23,690 nt of DNA from Peptococcaceae bacterium UBA3937 (GCA_002385735.1 DGEB01000036.1:22472-46161); one strand, 5' to 3'. Positions 1 to 8,295 are shown, counted from the stretch's first letter. Notes: generated from the letters alone by a model not told the origin. Translations and numbers: made by a program.

Positions 1-261
1 ATTCTGCTGCTGATTCTGCTGCTGTTCCTGCTGGATTCCTTGTTGGATGGCATTTTCAAAAACTTTATACTGCGGTTCCTGCTGCTCGATATAGTCGCAC
101 CTGGCTTTCAGCCCCTGACAGATGGATTCTAACTGCTGAGAGTATTCGGCAAACATTTTTTTGGCCGCTTTATCTTCCGTATCCAGGGCAAAAGTTTTCA
201 TATTGGCGGTTACCCCTTCCAACTGAGCCAGGGTTTGGTGCATTTTCGTGCCTACGGTCAT
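1..261 (-). CDS. DUF1657 family protein, C-terminus cut by window edge
   Basis: Reading leftwards from an ATG at 261, the first 87 codons are open and run off the window. The start MTVGTKMHQTLAQLEG and the later YIEQQEPQYKVFENA stretch match my recollection of DUF1657, a family of small (about 68 residues) soluble proteins of unknown function that in spore formers often lie near spoVA or DUF421 genes. A strong ribosome site, AGGGAGG, precedes the ATG by 7 bases. After about residue 68 the protein continues as a glutamine-rich tail (Q and QN runs), so this copy is longer than usual. The CTG-rich DNA at the window start simply encodes that tail. Whether spoVA genes follow lies outside the window. 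The family call is fairly sure; the function is unknown. Confidence 0.8.
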   Translation of the reverse strand, partial: MTVGTKMHQTLAQLEGVTANMKTFALDTEDKAAKKMFAEYSQQLESICQGLKARCDYIEQQEPQYKVFENAIQQGIQQEQQQNQQQN

Positions 262-341
262 TTTTGATCCTCCCTTTAAGCATGTTTCCATACACTATGC
301 ATATTGTTTGCAGCGGGGTATAAAATTAATAAGGAAATATT

Positions 342-614
342 TTACAATTTATTAAGGCCGATAAAGATTAAGACTGCACCGCACAAAACGGTCAGTAGTT
401 TTTCCAAGGAAACACTGCCGGCAATCCCGACTAAACCTAAGGACGTTACGAGAAGCAGGACAGTCGGACCGATGAAAGCCAGGACCGCGTTGATTTTTAA
501 AGCGGTTTCCACATTGTTAAAGAGAATCATTAAGGTTCCTGCCGATAATTCCAAGACACCGGAAAGCAAGCGCAACAAGCCCATTGCCAGAGCGATGGAC
601 ATTCTTTCGGGCAC
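342..614 (-). CDS. yqhV: YqhV-type (DUF2619) small membrane protein
   Basis: A 90-residue, very hydrophobic protein with about three membrane segments. The LLRLLSGVLELSAG, VETALKINAVLAFIGPTVLL and GLVGIAG stretches resemble Bacillus YqhV (DUF2619), a small membrane protein of unknown function encoded beside the spoIIIA operon in Bacillus. I place the start at the GTG at 614, which has a GGGGGG ribosome site 8 bases upstream; an open reading frame extends to 686 but has no ribosome site there. It is divergent from the DUF441 gene and 80 bases upstream of the DUF1657 gene on the same strand. I see no terminator between the two, so they may be co-transcribed. Its pairing with DUF1657 suggests a sporulation link, which is inference. 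Confidence 0.72.
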   Translation of the reverse strand: MPERMSIALAMGLLRLLSGVLELSAGTLMILFNNVETALKINAVLAFIGPTVLLLVTSLGLVGIAGSVSLEKLLTVLCGAVLIFIGLNKL

Positions 615-635
615 ATTTTTCACCCCCCTTTGAAA

Positions 636-692
636 AAATCTATGCGCAGGAAGGGGATTTAAGACTGTAACCGGTTCCTGGCGCATAGATTT
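636..692. repeat. Inverted repeat in the divergent yqhV/DUF441 intergenic region
   Basis: The arms at 636-652 (AAATCTATGCGC then AGGAA) and 675-692 (TTCCT, then an extra G, then GCGCATAGATTT) are complementary apart from one bulged G, around a 22-base loop. No T-run follows on the plus strand. On the minus strand a short T-run follows, but it lies just upstream of the yqhV start at 614, so this is not a terminator at the end of a gene. It lies ahead of both divergent genes and could be an operator or a structured 5' leader of yqhV. Confidence 0.6.
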
Positions 693-725
693 AATTTTAG
701 ATGAGCGCTCCGGAGGGGAGGAAAA

Positions 726-1178
726 ATGTGGGGAGAAACTTTGCTGCTTGCTTTAATCATTGTCGGAATCATCGCCAAAGCTCCATTAATCGCCAGTTCG
801 GCTTGCATCTTAATGGTAATTAAGATGTCCAACCTGACCCACTATTTCCCTTTTATTGAACGGCGTGGGTTGGAGTTGGGCTTAGTGCTTTTAATGCTGT
901 CGGTCTTAACGCCCATTGTGAAGGAAAAGATCCTCTGGAGTGAGCTGAAGGAAAGTTTTCTTTCGCTGCCGGGTTTTCTGGCGTTTTTAGGCGGCGTTTT
1001 GGCCACTTATCTGAACAGCGACGGGTTAAGAATGTTAAAAACCCAACCGGAACTGTTGCTGTGTTTGATGATCGGTTCTGTGGTCGGGATTGTTTTTTTT
1101 GGTGGAATCCCGGTGGGACCGTTGATGGCGGCCGGCCTTGCCGCTTTTTTTTTAAAGCTCATAAACTTCCTGCAGTGA
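726..1178 (+). CDS. UPF0756 (DUF441) membrane protein
   Basis: A 150-residue, four- to five-segment membrane protein. The pattern of an N-terminal hydrophobic segment, FPFIERRGLELGLVLLMLSVLTPI, a central LNSDGLRML loop and the C-terminal GIPVGPLMAAGLAAFFLK agrees with UPF0756/DUF441 proteins such as Bacillus YtwI, which are about 150 residues long and of unknown function. GGAGGGGAGG lies just ahead of the ATG. The MFS transporter follows after 42 bases on the same strand, with no terminator seen, so they may form an operon. No catalytic or transport motif is visible. Confidence 0.85.
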   Translation: MWGETLLLALIIVGIIAKAPLIASSACILMVIKMSNLTHYFPFIERRGLELGLVLLMLSVLTPIVKEKILWSELKESFLSLPGFLAFLGGVLATYLNSDGLRMLKTQPELLLCLMIGSVVGIVFFGGIPVGPLMAAGLAAFFLKLINFLQ

Positions 1179-1220
1179 GGGCACAATATGCAAAGCATTA
1201 TTCTGCAGGGGGAAAAATAA

Positions 1221-2447
1221 TTGGCTTCAAAAAACGTCTTTACTGTTCTGGCCTTAGCCGGGGTGCCTTTTCTGATGGTTTTGGGCAATTCCATGCTGAT
1301 TCCGGTCTTGCCCGATATGAAACAGGCGCTGGACATCTCCCAATTTAAGGTCAGTCTGGTGGTGACGCTGTTTTCGATTCCGGCGGGGCTGGCGATTCCG
1401 CTTTTGGGCTACTTATCGGATCGGCTCCAACGAAAACCGATCATCATTGTCGCTTTGCTTGTTTACGCCTTGGGAGGGGTGATCGCCGGTGGGGCGGCTA
1501 TTTTTTTGCGCGAGGCGGCATACCTGGTGATCATGATTGGCCGGGTCATCCAGGGGATCGGCGCTGCCGGCACGGCGCCACTGGCCATGGCGCTGGCCGG
1601 TGATTTGTATGGCGGTCAGGAAAGAAGCAAAGCACTGGGGGTTTTAGAGGCTGCCAACGGAATGGGGAAAGTGGCCAGCCCTTTGTTAGGTTCCCTGGTA
1701 GGAATGCTAAGTTGGTGGGCGGTGCTTTTTGTTTTTCCGGTTTTAGCGCTTCCCATTATGGCCGCTCTTTGGTTTGGGGTTAAAGAACCTGCCCCCAAGC
1801 AGCAAGGCCGGCCTTTTGGGGAGTATCTCACCGCTTTGCGCGGCATTTTTCAGCAGAAAGGTATTTTCCTTCTTGCTTTGTTTTTCGCCGGTGGCACGGC
1901 GCTCTTTGCCTTATTCGGTTTGCTGTTTTACCTTTCGGATTATTTGGAAACGAAATATGGGATGGATGGCATCGTAAAAGGTTTAGTGATTGCGGTTCCG
2001 GTTCTGGCGATGGCTTTAACTTCTTATCTGACGGGGCTTTTCATGGCAAAAAAGCGGCGCTTAGCCAAGCCCTTCATCCTGGGAGGATTGACGCTCCTGG
2101 CTGCTTCCACCGCCTTGCTCGCTTTTTTCGCCCGTCAAATCGTGCTGCTCATTGGCCTGTTAGTGCTGGGCGGGATCGGAACCGGCATGGTTTTAACTAA
2201 TTTGAATACTTTAATCACAAGTTCCTGTAGAACCGAAGAACGGGGGATGATTACTTCATTATACGGCAGTGTTCGCTTTTTTGGCGTGGCCGCAGGGCCG
2301 CCCCTTTTTGGTCTGCTGATGGAGAAAACACTATTCTGGACCTTTATGTTGCCGGCCATCCTGCTGGTTTTACTGGGGCTAATTAATCTCTTTACCATCA
2401 GGAAAAAATTTGACAGATGTAGGAAAAGCCCGTTAAAAAAATGTTAA
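1221..2447 (+). CDS. Major facilitator superfamily efflux-type transporter
   Basis: A 408-residue protein with about 12 membrane segments, the usual MFS size. The loop between segments 2 and 3 reads GYLSDRLQRKP (around residues 63-73), which is MFS signature motif A. RVIQGIGAAGTAP near residues 108-120 matches motif B of the proton-driven drug antiporters, and GMGKVASPLLGSLVG fits the motif C position, marking the 12-TM drug:proton antiporter type (Bcr/EmrD/Blt-like). It is likely a proton-coupled exporter in the inner membrane; the substrate cannot be told. The start is TTG, preceded by AGGGGG at a good distance. The C-terminus is short and basic (KKFDRCRKSPLKKC). Confidence 0.88.
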   Translation: MASKNVFTVLALAGVPFLMVLGNSMLIPVLPDMKQALDISQFKVSLVVTLFSIPAGLAIPLLGYLSDRLQRKPIIIVALLVYALGGVIAGGAAIFLREAAYLVIMIGRVIQGIGAAGTAPLAMALAGDLYGGQERSKALGVLEAANGMGKVASPLLGSLVGMLSWWAVLFVFPVLALPIMAALWFGVKEPAPKQQGRPFGEYLTALRGIFQQKGIFLLALFFAGGTALFALFGLLFYLSDYLETKYGMDGIVKGLVIAVPVLAMALTSYLTGLFMAKKRRLAKPFILGGLTLLAASTALLAFFARQIVLLIGLLVLGGIGTGMVLTNLNTLITSSCRTEERGMITSLYGSVRFFGVAAGPPLFGLLMEKTLFWTFMLPAILLVLLGLINLFTIRKKFDRCRKSPLKKC

Positions 2448-2461
2448 AATTAGTGTATAAT
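2433..2461 (+). promoter_or_regulatory. Probable sigma-A promoter for the HEAT-repeat gene
   Basis: TTAAAA (2433-2438), a 17-base spacer and a perfect TATAAT (2456-2461) lie 20 bases before the next start codon. They overlap the end of the MFS gene, so the downstream cluster can be transcribed on its own. Confidence 0.5.
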
Positions 2462-2480
2462 TAAAGAGAGAAAACAAAAA

Positions 2481-4193
2481 ATGGCGAGAATTGAGGTAAA
2501 ACAGGAAATAATGATACAGGAAAAGAAGAATCGTGAAAAAAGACAAAATAACAAAACGAAACTATATACGCTAAGTATCCCGCCTACCCCCCAAGTGCCT
2601 TTCCTGCAGGCCGATCGGCATAGCGAGATTATTCGGGCTTTTGAGGACGGCTGTCCGGCCTTTTTTACGATGAATTCCTATGGTGAAGTGGACTTTTATT
2701 TTTATCTGACCGATGATGAATATTTTGAAGACTTCGTGGAATCGCCGGAAAATTATAAAGTGTATTTCATTGACGCGGATGTGTTGGAAGTTATTGTTTT
2801 CTATGACGATGAAAGGGCGGCTTTTCCTTTAGTTTTTAATTTACGGAGCCCGATGGAACGGCACGTTTTGGCCTGGTTAGCGAAGAAGAAAAGAGTGAAT
2901 GTGTATTATATTGTCAATTACGAAGATGAATATTTTTGCACCGGCTTAAAAGTGGCGGACTTGCCGCTGGCTTTTGCCTATGATCTGGAGCGCTTTCTAA
3001 ACGGAGAAAGGGCGTTATTATTACCTGCTTTTGCGGAAACGGTCCTGGAGAGCGGCTTTTTTAACCAGGATTTGCTCTTGCACCATGGTTGGGGTTTTTA
3101 TATCAATTATTCGGCTTTGTCCAAGCGGATCGGGAGCAATGAAGATACGGACGAAATTCTCTCCAGGCATCTGCTTGATTTAACTGCCTGTTTGCAGTCC
3201 AATTGGTGTTTGTTCAGGAAGGATCAGGAAACGGAAAAAAATGAACTGATGCTGATCTGGGTCGGAAAAAAGATTCGTCTTTTTCAGGAGAATCAGCCGG
3301 ACGAGTATTATTGTATTTATCTTACCGGCGATTTTGTGCAAAACGAGTCGCAAAATCCGGTTAAAACCGTGGCCATGGAAGCGCTAAAGGAAATACCGGA
3401 ATTAGAGCATACTTCCTGGATTGCTCCGTTGGCCGAGGAAAGCATCCCCCTGGTAGCCTTGCAGGGGAGCCTGCCCTATCGCCTTAATTTGACGAACGAT
3501 TTTTATTACCTGAGCGACCGTTTATTTAAGGAATACTTTCTCCCGCACAACGAATATGTCAGCTATTATAGCTATGCGGTTAATGATCGCAGGCTAAGCC
3601 CGCAAGGGGCCAAAGTATACTCCCTGGTGAAAAAACGGCAGGAGAAGGGGTTCTTTGCCGATAAAGACATGACCCCGGCGGATGTACTTCATTTGGCGAA
3701 ATGGGGCAACGAAGAGGATTTGGCGGCGATTTTTGCGCACTTGAATTTGCTGCAGGGCAGTAAGCTTGATGAGGCCATCTATATATTGAGCCAGAAATAC
3801 AAGCAGCTCTTGGAGCCTTATTTCTTCTCGCTTCTGGAAACAGGCCCCGGTGAAGAGATGTACGATGCGGTTCTTTTGGGGCTGGGTTTGATTGAAAGCG
3901 TGAAAGGGGTGCCGATTATGACGGGCAGGCTGCAGGGCACTGCGAAAGAAGCGGCGGTCGCCTTTGATGCCTTGCTCCTGGTGGGAGACCCGGCGATTCC
4001 CCATCTTATTCCGCTCCTGCAAAATGCCAAGGCCGGGATTCGCCTGCGTGCCGTGAAGCTACTGGGCACCTTGGGTAGTGAAAAGGCCCTGGCGGTTTTA
4101 AGAAAGATGGCGGAGGATCGCAGCGTCAGGGTCGAAAAAGCGCGAAGGGCGTTTCTGAAAGGACTTGACCAATTGGAGCAGGAAAGGTTATAG
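2481..4193 (+). CDS. Unrecognised 570-residue protein with C-terminal HEAT-like repeats
   Basis: I do not recognise the first 490 residues. The protein begins with a lysine/arginine-rich stretch of about 30 residues, then a long soluble region rich in acidic and aromatic residues (for example YFEDFVESPENYKVYF near 80). There is no signal peptide, membrane segment or cysteine motif. From about residue 480 it turns into helical HEAT-like repeats: DPAIPHLIPLLQNA, AGIRLRAVKLLGTLG and SEKALAVLRKMAEDRSVRVEKARRAF fit two consecutive units of the PBS-lyase/HEAT kind, normally a protein-binding surface. The gene has its own promoter and sits 53 bases ahead of a sensor kinase, which suggests a partner or accessory of that pathway, but this is inference. 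The ATG at 2481 has only a weak GAGAG ribosome site; the ATG at 2511 is an alternative. Confidence 0.75.
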   Translation: MARIEVKQEIMIQEKKNREKRQNNKTKLYTLSIPPTPQVPFLQADRHSEIIRAFEDGCPAFFTMNSYGEVDFYFYLTDDEYFEDFVESPENYKVYFIDADVLEVIVFYDDERAAFPLVFNLRSPMERHVLAWLAKKKRVNVYYIVNYEDEYFCTGLKVADLPLAFAYDLERFLNGERALLLPAFAETVLESGFFNQDLLLHHGWGFYINYSALSKRIGSNEDTDEILSRHLLDLTACLQSNWCLFRKDQETEKNELMLIWVGKKIRLFQENQPDEYYCIYLTGDFVQNESQNPVKTVAMEALKEIPELEHTSWIAPLAEESIPLVALQGSLPYRLNLTNDFYYLSDRLFKEYFLPHNEYVSYYSYAVNDRRLSPQGAKVYSLVKKRQEKGFFADKDMTPADVLHLAKWGNEEDLAAIFAHLNLLQGSKLDEAIYILSQKYKQLLEPYFFSLLETGPGEEMYDAVLLGLGLIESVKGVPIMTGRLQGTAKEAAVAFDALLLVGDPAIPHLIPLLQNAKAGIRLRAVKLLGTLGSEKALAVLRKMAEDRSVRVEKARRAFLKGLDQLEQERL

Positions 4194-4246
4194 TAAAAAT
4201 ATAAAATTAATATATATTGTGAAAATTATAAAGAGAAAAGCGAATT

Positions 4247-7009
4247 GTGAAAGGAACGGAGGGTTTAAAGCTGAAAAAGGGATACAGCCTTACCGAATAC
4301 GGGAAACTTTTGGCTTTACCGGTCATTATCGCGTTCTTGCTTTTCGGAATCTATCTCGGTAAAAACATCCTCGAAAAAAAGCAGGAATTGGATTTAGCCC
4401 ATAACTATGCCGTTCTATATCAGGTGAGCAAGGTGGAAGCCTATATGCAAGAGCGCATCCAGGCGCTCAACATTATCGGCGAACAGGTCAGCGAGTTGAA
4501 AGCTTCATCGCGCTGCATCATTGAAAAGATGAAAACGGCCGAGGATGGCTTTGAGGAGCTTCTAGTCAACTGTGAATACGCTCAGTTTCGGCTCAACAAG
4601 GATTTTCCGGAGGGCGCGGAACCAAGCCCGGAACTGATCGAAGCCGCCGATCAATTAGTGGCGAACAATTTTAGCCAGGATGAGCTGGTAAACAGCAGGA
4701 TGCCGCTGGTTAGCCCTTTAACTTTAGATACCAATGAAAAGGAAAAAATTTTCCTGCTCAAGTCCATTCGCAAAGATGACGGGACCTATTGCGGATACCT
4801 GCTGGGCGCTTTAAATATGGAACAGTTTTTCGGTATTTTGGGCACCAACGATGTTTTTCCCTCCAGTTACACAATTCTGTTAGATAACAAACACCAAATC
4901 ATTTATCATCCGCAAATCGAAAGGGATTCTTCGGCGGAACTGGTTTTACCCGCTTTTAAGGTATTAAAAAATAAAACGGAAGGGACCCAGGATTATCATT
5001 CCCCGCTTTTTAAACGGGAGGAGACCGCCAGTTTCTCCACCATCGAGGGTTTAAACTGGGTGGTCTGGATCGCGGCGCCACGTTTTGCCATCTATGCGCC
5101 GCTTTACCGCAAGATTGTGTTTTCGCTCTTTCTGATGCTGATGGGCTTTTTTCTTGCGCTTTACCTGCGCAATCACTTTTTACATAACATCGCCCTGCCT
5201 TTGGCCCAGTTAAACTCGACGGGAGAGTCTTTTTCGAAAGGGGATTTTTCGCATCGCGTTTATTTCCCGACCAGAAATGTTCCTACGGAAATCAGCAATC
5301 TGGCCACGCATTTTAATAACCTGGCGGAAAACCTGGAAGCAAGTGACACGCTCCTGAAAGAACAGGGCAGCGACCTGGAAAAGCGCGTGATTGAACGAAC
5401 CAAGGAACTGGTGATGAAGAAAAAGGAAACCGCGGTGTTGTACGCGGTGGCTTCCTCCGTCAGCAATACCTATAAACTGAACGATGTTTTAAACCGGGTT
5501 TTCAACGAAATTATGAGCCTGTTCAAAGTGGAGTTCACGATTATCTCCCTGCAAAATACCAACAAGTATCTGCACAATGTTAATAAGACACATACGATTT
5601 GGCGCGTTAATTATCCGCAGACCGAAAAATTAATTTATACGGACGCCGTGACCCGTTTTAATGAACAGGCCATTGCCGATAACCGCATTATCTCGATTGG
5701 TGATTTGCATAAGACTGACGAAAACGTTCCTTTAGCTTTGCGGTGGAGTGATATCCGTTCTCTCGTCAGTGTGCCGATTGGCTACCAGAACACGGTCTTG
5801 GGAGCGGTGACCATTACCTCTTGCACGCCCCACCGTTTCGGCAAACAGGAAATCAGTATGCTGCAGGCCGTTTGTAGTCAACTGGGTGTGGTAATTACCA
5901 ATTTGGGTTTGTTTAATTTGATTAACGAAGAGCACCATACTTTGCTGGCGATTATCAACAGTATGAACGAAGGTTTGCTGGTGCTGGACGCGGAGGGCAA
6001 GATCCTTTACATTAACCCCTTGCTTCTAAAGATGGTGCATCTGGACAGCACCCATTGGCAGGAAGAAAAAAGTCTCCAGAGTTTAAAAGAGAAGCTCAAC
6101 CCGGAAGTAAAACTGGAATTTCCGTATGAAGAGCTACAGGATAGCTTTCTGCAGCAAAAAGTGTTCGAATACGGAGAAGCTTCCATTACCTATAAAAAAG
6201 AAACCAGGTATTATCTTATCCAGGGTTTTCCGGTGATGACCGGGGACAACTTTATCGGTTATGGCTATCTTGTTCGTGATATTACCCGGGAAAAGGAAAT
6301 TGACATTTTAAAGAGCTCTATCCTTTCCACGGTTTCTCACGAGCTCCGCTCACCGTTAACGGCGATTTACGGTAGCGCCGAGTCGCTGATGCGCAAAGAC
6401 GTGGAATGGACACCGGAAGAGCAGCAGGAATTTATCGAGGCGATTGTCGAAGATAGTATCCGCCTGCGGGAATTAATCGATAACATTATGGATATGTCCA
6501 AAATTGAAGCAGGCGCCTTCGTACTTGATATCAACCCGAATGACCTGGTCAAAATGACCGAGCGCATTGTGGAACGTTTTCAGAACCGTTATCCGGACTA
6601 TCGCTTTGTTCTGAAAGCGGCCGGGGACATTCCTTTAGTGTTATTTGATGAACACCGCATCGAACAGGTTTACAATAACCTGTTGGAAAATGCCGTGAAA
6701 TATTCTTCTAATGCGCCGGAAATCAAAATCGAAATCCGTTCTTTGCCTGATCAAAACATGGTCAGGGTTGGGGTAATTGATGGCGGGCTGGGAATTGCGC
6801 CCCAAGATCAGGAGGCCATCTTTGAAAGATTCTATCGTGTCAATGATGTTAGATCAAAACAAATAAAAGGGAGTGGTGTCGGACTGTCAATTACCAAAGG
6901 GATCGTGGAAAAACACGGTGGTGAAATCTGGGTGGAAAGTGAATTGGGACAGGGAAGCCGCTTTTACTTTACGCTGCCCTGTGAAAAAAAGGAGGAGGAG
7001 AAAAAATGA
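4247..7009 (+). CDS. Membrane-bound sensor histidine kinase (Cache-like, HAMP, GAF, PAS)
   Basis: A 920-residue kinase. Membrane segments at about 17-36 and 290-308 flank a roughly 250-residue outer sensor that resembles a double-Cache domain. HAMP (about 309-361), a coiled coil, a GAF domain (about 390-550) and a PAS domain (about 563-680, NEGLLVLDAEGKILYINP) follow. The kinase core has an H-box STVSHELRSPL with the phospho-accepting His at 698, N-box EQVYNNLLENAVKY (from 806), G1-box DGGLGIAP, F-box FERFYR and G2-box GSGVGLSI. It is a complete, apparently active kinase that should phosphorylate the regulator overlapping its stop codon. The signal is unknown. Start: GTG at 4247 has a weak ribosome site, while a CTG at 4271 has GGAGGG at the ideal distance and may be the real start. 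Confidence 0.92.
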   Translation: MKGTEGLKLKKGYSLTEYGKLLALPVIIAFLLFGIYLGKNILEKKQELDLAHNYAVLYQVSKVEAYMQERIQALNIIGEQVSELKASSRCIIEKMKTAEDGFEELLVNCEYAQFRLNKDFPEGAEPSPELIEAADQLVANNFSQDELVNSRMPLVSPLTLDTNEKEKIFLLKSIRKDDGTYCGYLLGALNMEQFFGILGTNDVFPSSYTILLDNKHQIIYHPQIERDSSAELVLPAFKVLKNKTEGTQDYHSPLFKREETASFSTIEGLNWVVWIAAPRFAIYAPLYRKIVFSLFLMLMGFFLALYLRNHFLHNIALPLAQLNSTGESFSKGDFSHRVYFPTRNVPTEISNLATHFNNLAENLEASDTLLKEQGSDLEKRVIERTKELVMKKKETAVLYAVASSVSNTYKLNDVLNRVFNEIMSLFKVEFTIISLQNTNKYLHNVNKTHTIWRVNYPQTEKLIYTDAVTRFNEQAIADNRIISIGDLHKTDENVPLALRWSDIRSLVSVPIGYQNTVLGAVTITSCTPHRFGKQEISMLQAVCSQLGVVITNLGLFNLINEEHHTLLAIINSMNEGLLVLDAEGKILYINPLLLKMVHLDSTHWQEEKSLQSLKEKLNPEVKLEFPYEELQDSFLQQKVFEYGEASITYKKETRYYLIQGFPVMTGDNFIGYGYLVRDITREKEIDILKSSILSTVSHELRSPLTAIYGSAESLMRKDVEWTPEEQQEFIEAIVEDSIRLRELIDNIMDMSKIEAGAFVLDINPNDLVKMTERIVERFQNRYPDYRFVLKAAGDIPLVLFDEHRIEQVYNNLLENAVKYSSNAPEIKIEIRSLPDQNMVRVGVIDGGLGIAPQDQEAIFERFYRVNDVRSKQIKGSGVGLSITKGIVEKHGGEIWVESELGQGSRFYFTLPCEKKEEEKK

Positions 7010-7707
7010 AAAAACCAGTTGCGCTTGTAGTGGATGATGAATCTAACATTTTAAGATTTGTGAGGGCCAACTTGCGGGCCAGTGGCTATGACATTGCTTC
7101 AGCGACGACCGGTACCGAGGCCTTGGCTCAGTTTGAAGCGACCAATCCCGATATCATCATTCTGGATATCATGTTACCGGAAATGGATGGGCTGGAAGTT
7201 TGCCGCCGCATTCGGCAGGTTTCGGACGTGCCCATTATCATGATCACCGCGAAAGGTGATATGCAGGACGCGGTCGAAGGACTGAATGCCGGAGCCGATG
7301 ACTATGTACCGAAACCCTTTGCGGTTGAAGAATTATTGGCTCGGGTCAATGCGGTGATGCGCCGGACCAAGAATAATCTTGCGCAACCTTCTACGGATAA
7401 AATCAAATTAGGTAATCTGATTATTGACTTAGGACAGCGGCAGGTAACGATTAACGGGCAAACCGCGCACTTAACCCCCACCGAATTCAAGCTATTAACC
7501 TACATGGCCAATAAAGCGGATAAAGTGCTTCCCCATGAGGAATTGCTGGAGGCAATCTGGGGCAAGGAGTACCGGGATTGTACCCATTATCTGCGGGTAA
7601 GTATCGGCCGCTTGAGACAAAAAATCGAAACCGATCCCGGCAATCCGGAATATATTGTCACCTGCAGCGGGGTAGGCTACATGATCAGGAATGTCAAAGT
7701 AAATTAA
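7006..7707 (+). CDS. OmpR/PhoB-family response regulator
   Basis: A 233-residue, full-length winged-helix regulator. The receiver domain (1-120) has the acidic pair D10/D11, phospho-acceptor D54 in ILDIMLPEMDG, T81 in MITAKG and K103 in DDYVPKPF, all the residues needed for phosphorylation. The DNA-binding domain (about 130-231) shows LTPTEFKLLTYMANKADKVL and YLRVSIGRLRQKIE, typical of OmpR/KdpE-like output domains. The ATG overlaps the kinase stop codon (ATGA), with AGGAGGAGG ahead, so the two are translationally coupled and surely form a cognate pair. Target promoters cannot be told from the window. Confidence 0.95.
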   Translation: MKKPVALVVDDESNILRFVRANLRASGYDIASATTGTEALAQFEATNPDIIILDIMLPEMDGLEVCRRIRQVSDVPIIMITAKGDMQDAVEGLNAGADDYVPKPFAVEELLARVNAVMRRTKNNLAQPSTDKIKLGNLIIDLGQRQVTINGQTAHLTPTEFKLLTYMANKADKVLPHEELLEAIWGKEYRDCTHYLRVSIGRLRQKIETDPGNPEYIVTCSGVGYMIRNVKVN

Positions 7708-7760
7708 AGGATCAGGCAGCGCCAATGTCCATTTTTGGTCAGGCCCGTTTAGAGGAAATG

Positions 7761-7769
7761 TGATATAAT
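7761..7769 (+). promoter_or_regulatory. Extended -10 promoter for the RsbW-like/hydrogenase-like pair
   Basis: TGATATAAT at 7761-7769 is a perfect TGnTATAAT extended -10 element. No good -35 hexamer lies 16-18 bases upstream, as is common for extended -10 promoters. It leaves about 70 bases of untranslated leader before the ATG at 7845. Confidence 0.55.
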
Positions 7770-7822
7770 AACTATTGCTACTAAATTTTACGACATAGCG
7801 GCACAAGAAATTTTCCTTGGCA

Positions 7823-7840
7823 AGGTGAAACAGGTGAAAC
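7823..7840 (+). repeat. Tandem 9-base duplication containing the ribosome site
   Basis: AGGTGAAAC occurs twice head to tail (7823-7831 and 7832-7840). The second copy puts AGGTGA 7 bases before the ATG at 7845, while the first is 16 bases away. The ribosome site has therefore been duplicated. Confidence 0.7.
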
Positions 7841-7844
7841 ACTG

Positions 7845-8279
7845 ATGGCGAAAGCAGAACGGGCGAAACCATTGATTATGAATTTTGCGATTGAACGGGG
7901 TAATTTTCAACTAGCCGGCGAAGCAAGTTCGAAAATTAAAGGCAGGTTACTGCAATTAGGCTTTCCCGGGAATCTGATTCGACGGGTGGCCATTGCCACC
8001 TATGAAGCGGAGATGAATCTGGTCATTCACTCCTACGGAGGAACGATCGAAGCGCGGATTGAGCCGGGTAAGGTTACGATTACGGTGAATGATGTTGGCC
8101 CCGGCATCCCGGATCTTGATAAAGCGATGAAGGCAGGCTTTTCCACTGCCCCTGAAGAAATCAGGGAGATGGGCTTTGGAGCCGGCATGGGCTTGCCGAA
8201 TATGCGGAATTGTTCCAGTGAATTTCGAATTGATTCGGTAGTAGGGAAAGGAACAACGATTAAGATGGTGATCAGCTGA
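7845..8279 (+). CDS. RsbW-like GHKL ATPase (anti-sigma/serine kinase type)
   Basis: A 144-residue stand-alone GHKL ATPase domain. The N-box is ATYEAEMNLVIHSYGG (51-66, with E54, E56 and N58), the G1-box is VNDVGPGIPD (81-90) and the G2-box is GFGAGMGLPNMR (110-121). No His-phosphorylation domain is present, so it belongs to the RsbW/SpoIIAB/RsbT-like group, which phosphorylates Ser/Thr on a partner or binds a sigma factor. No STAS antagonist or sigma gene is in the window. The hydrogenase-like gene starts 16 bases downstream, so the two are almost certainly one operon. In clostridial genomes such ATPases often accompany hydrogenase-like sensors (established association, from memory). The partner is unknown. 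Confidence 0.85.
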   Translation: MAKAERAKPLIMNFAIERGNFQLAGEASSKIKGRLLQLGFPGNLIRRVAIATYEAEMNLVIHSYGGTIEARIEPGKVTITVNDVGPGIPDLDKAMKAGFSTAPEEIREMGFGAGMGLPNMRNCSSEFRIDSVVGKGTTIKMVIS

Positions 8280-8295
8280 AAAAGGGGGAAGACCG

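Noticed and set aside
1..35. CTG-rich repeats that look like a microsatellite or repeat array
   Set aside because: They are codons for the Gln-rich tail of the minus-strand DUF1657 protein; no spacer structure is present.
262..341. Forespore sigma-G promoter ahead of DUF1657
   Set aside because: CAT-containing -10-like strings are present, but none has a matching -35 at 17-18 bases, so I could not support a site.
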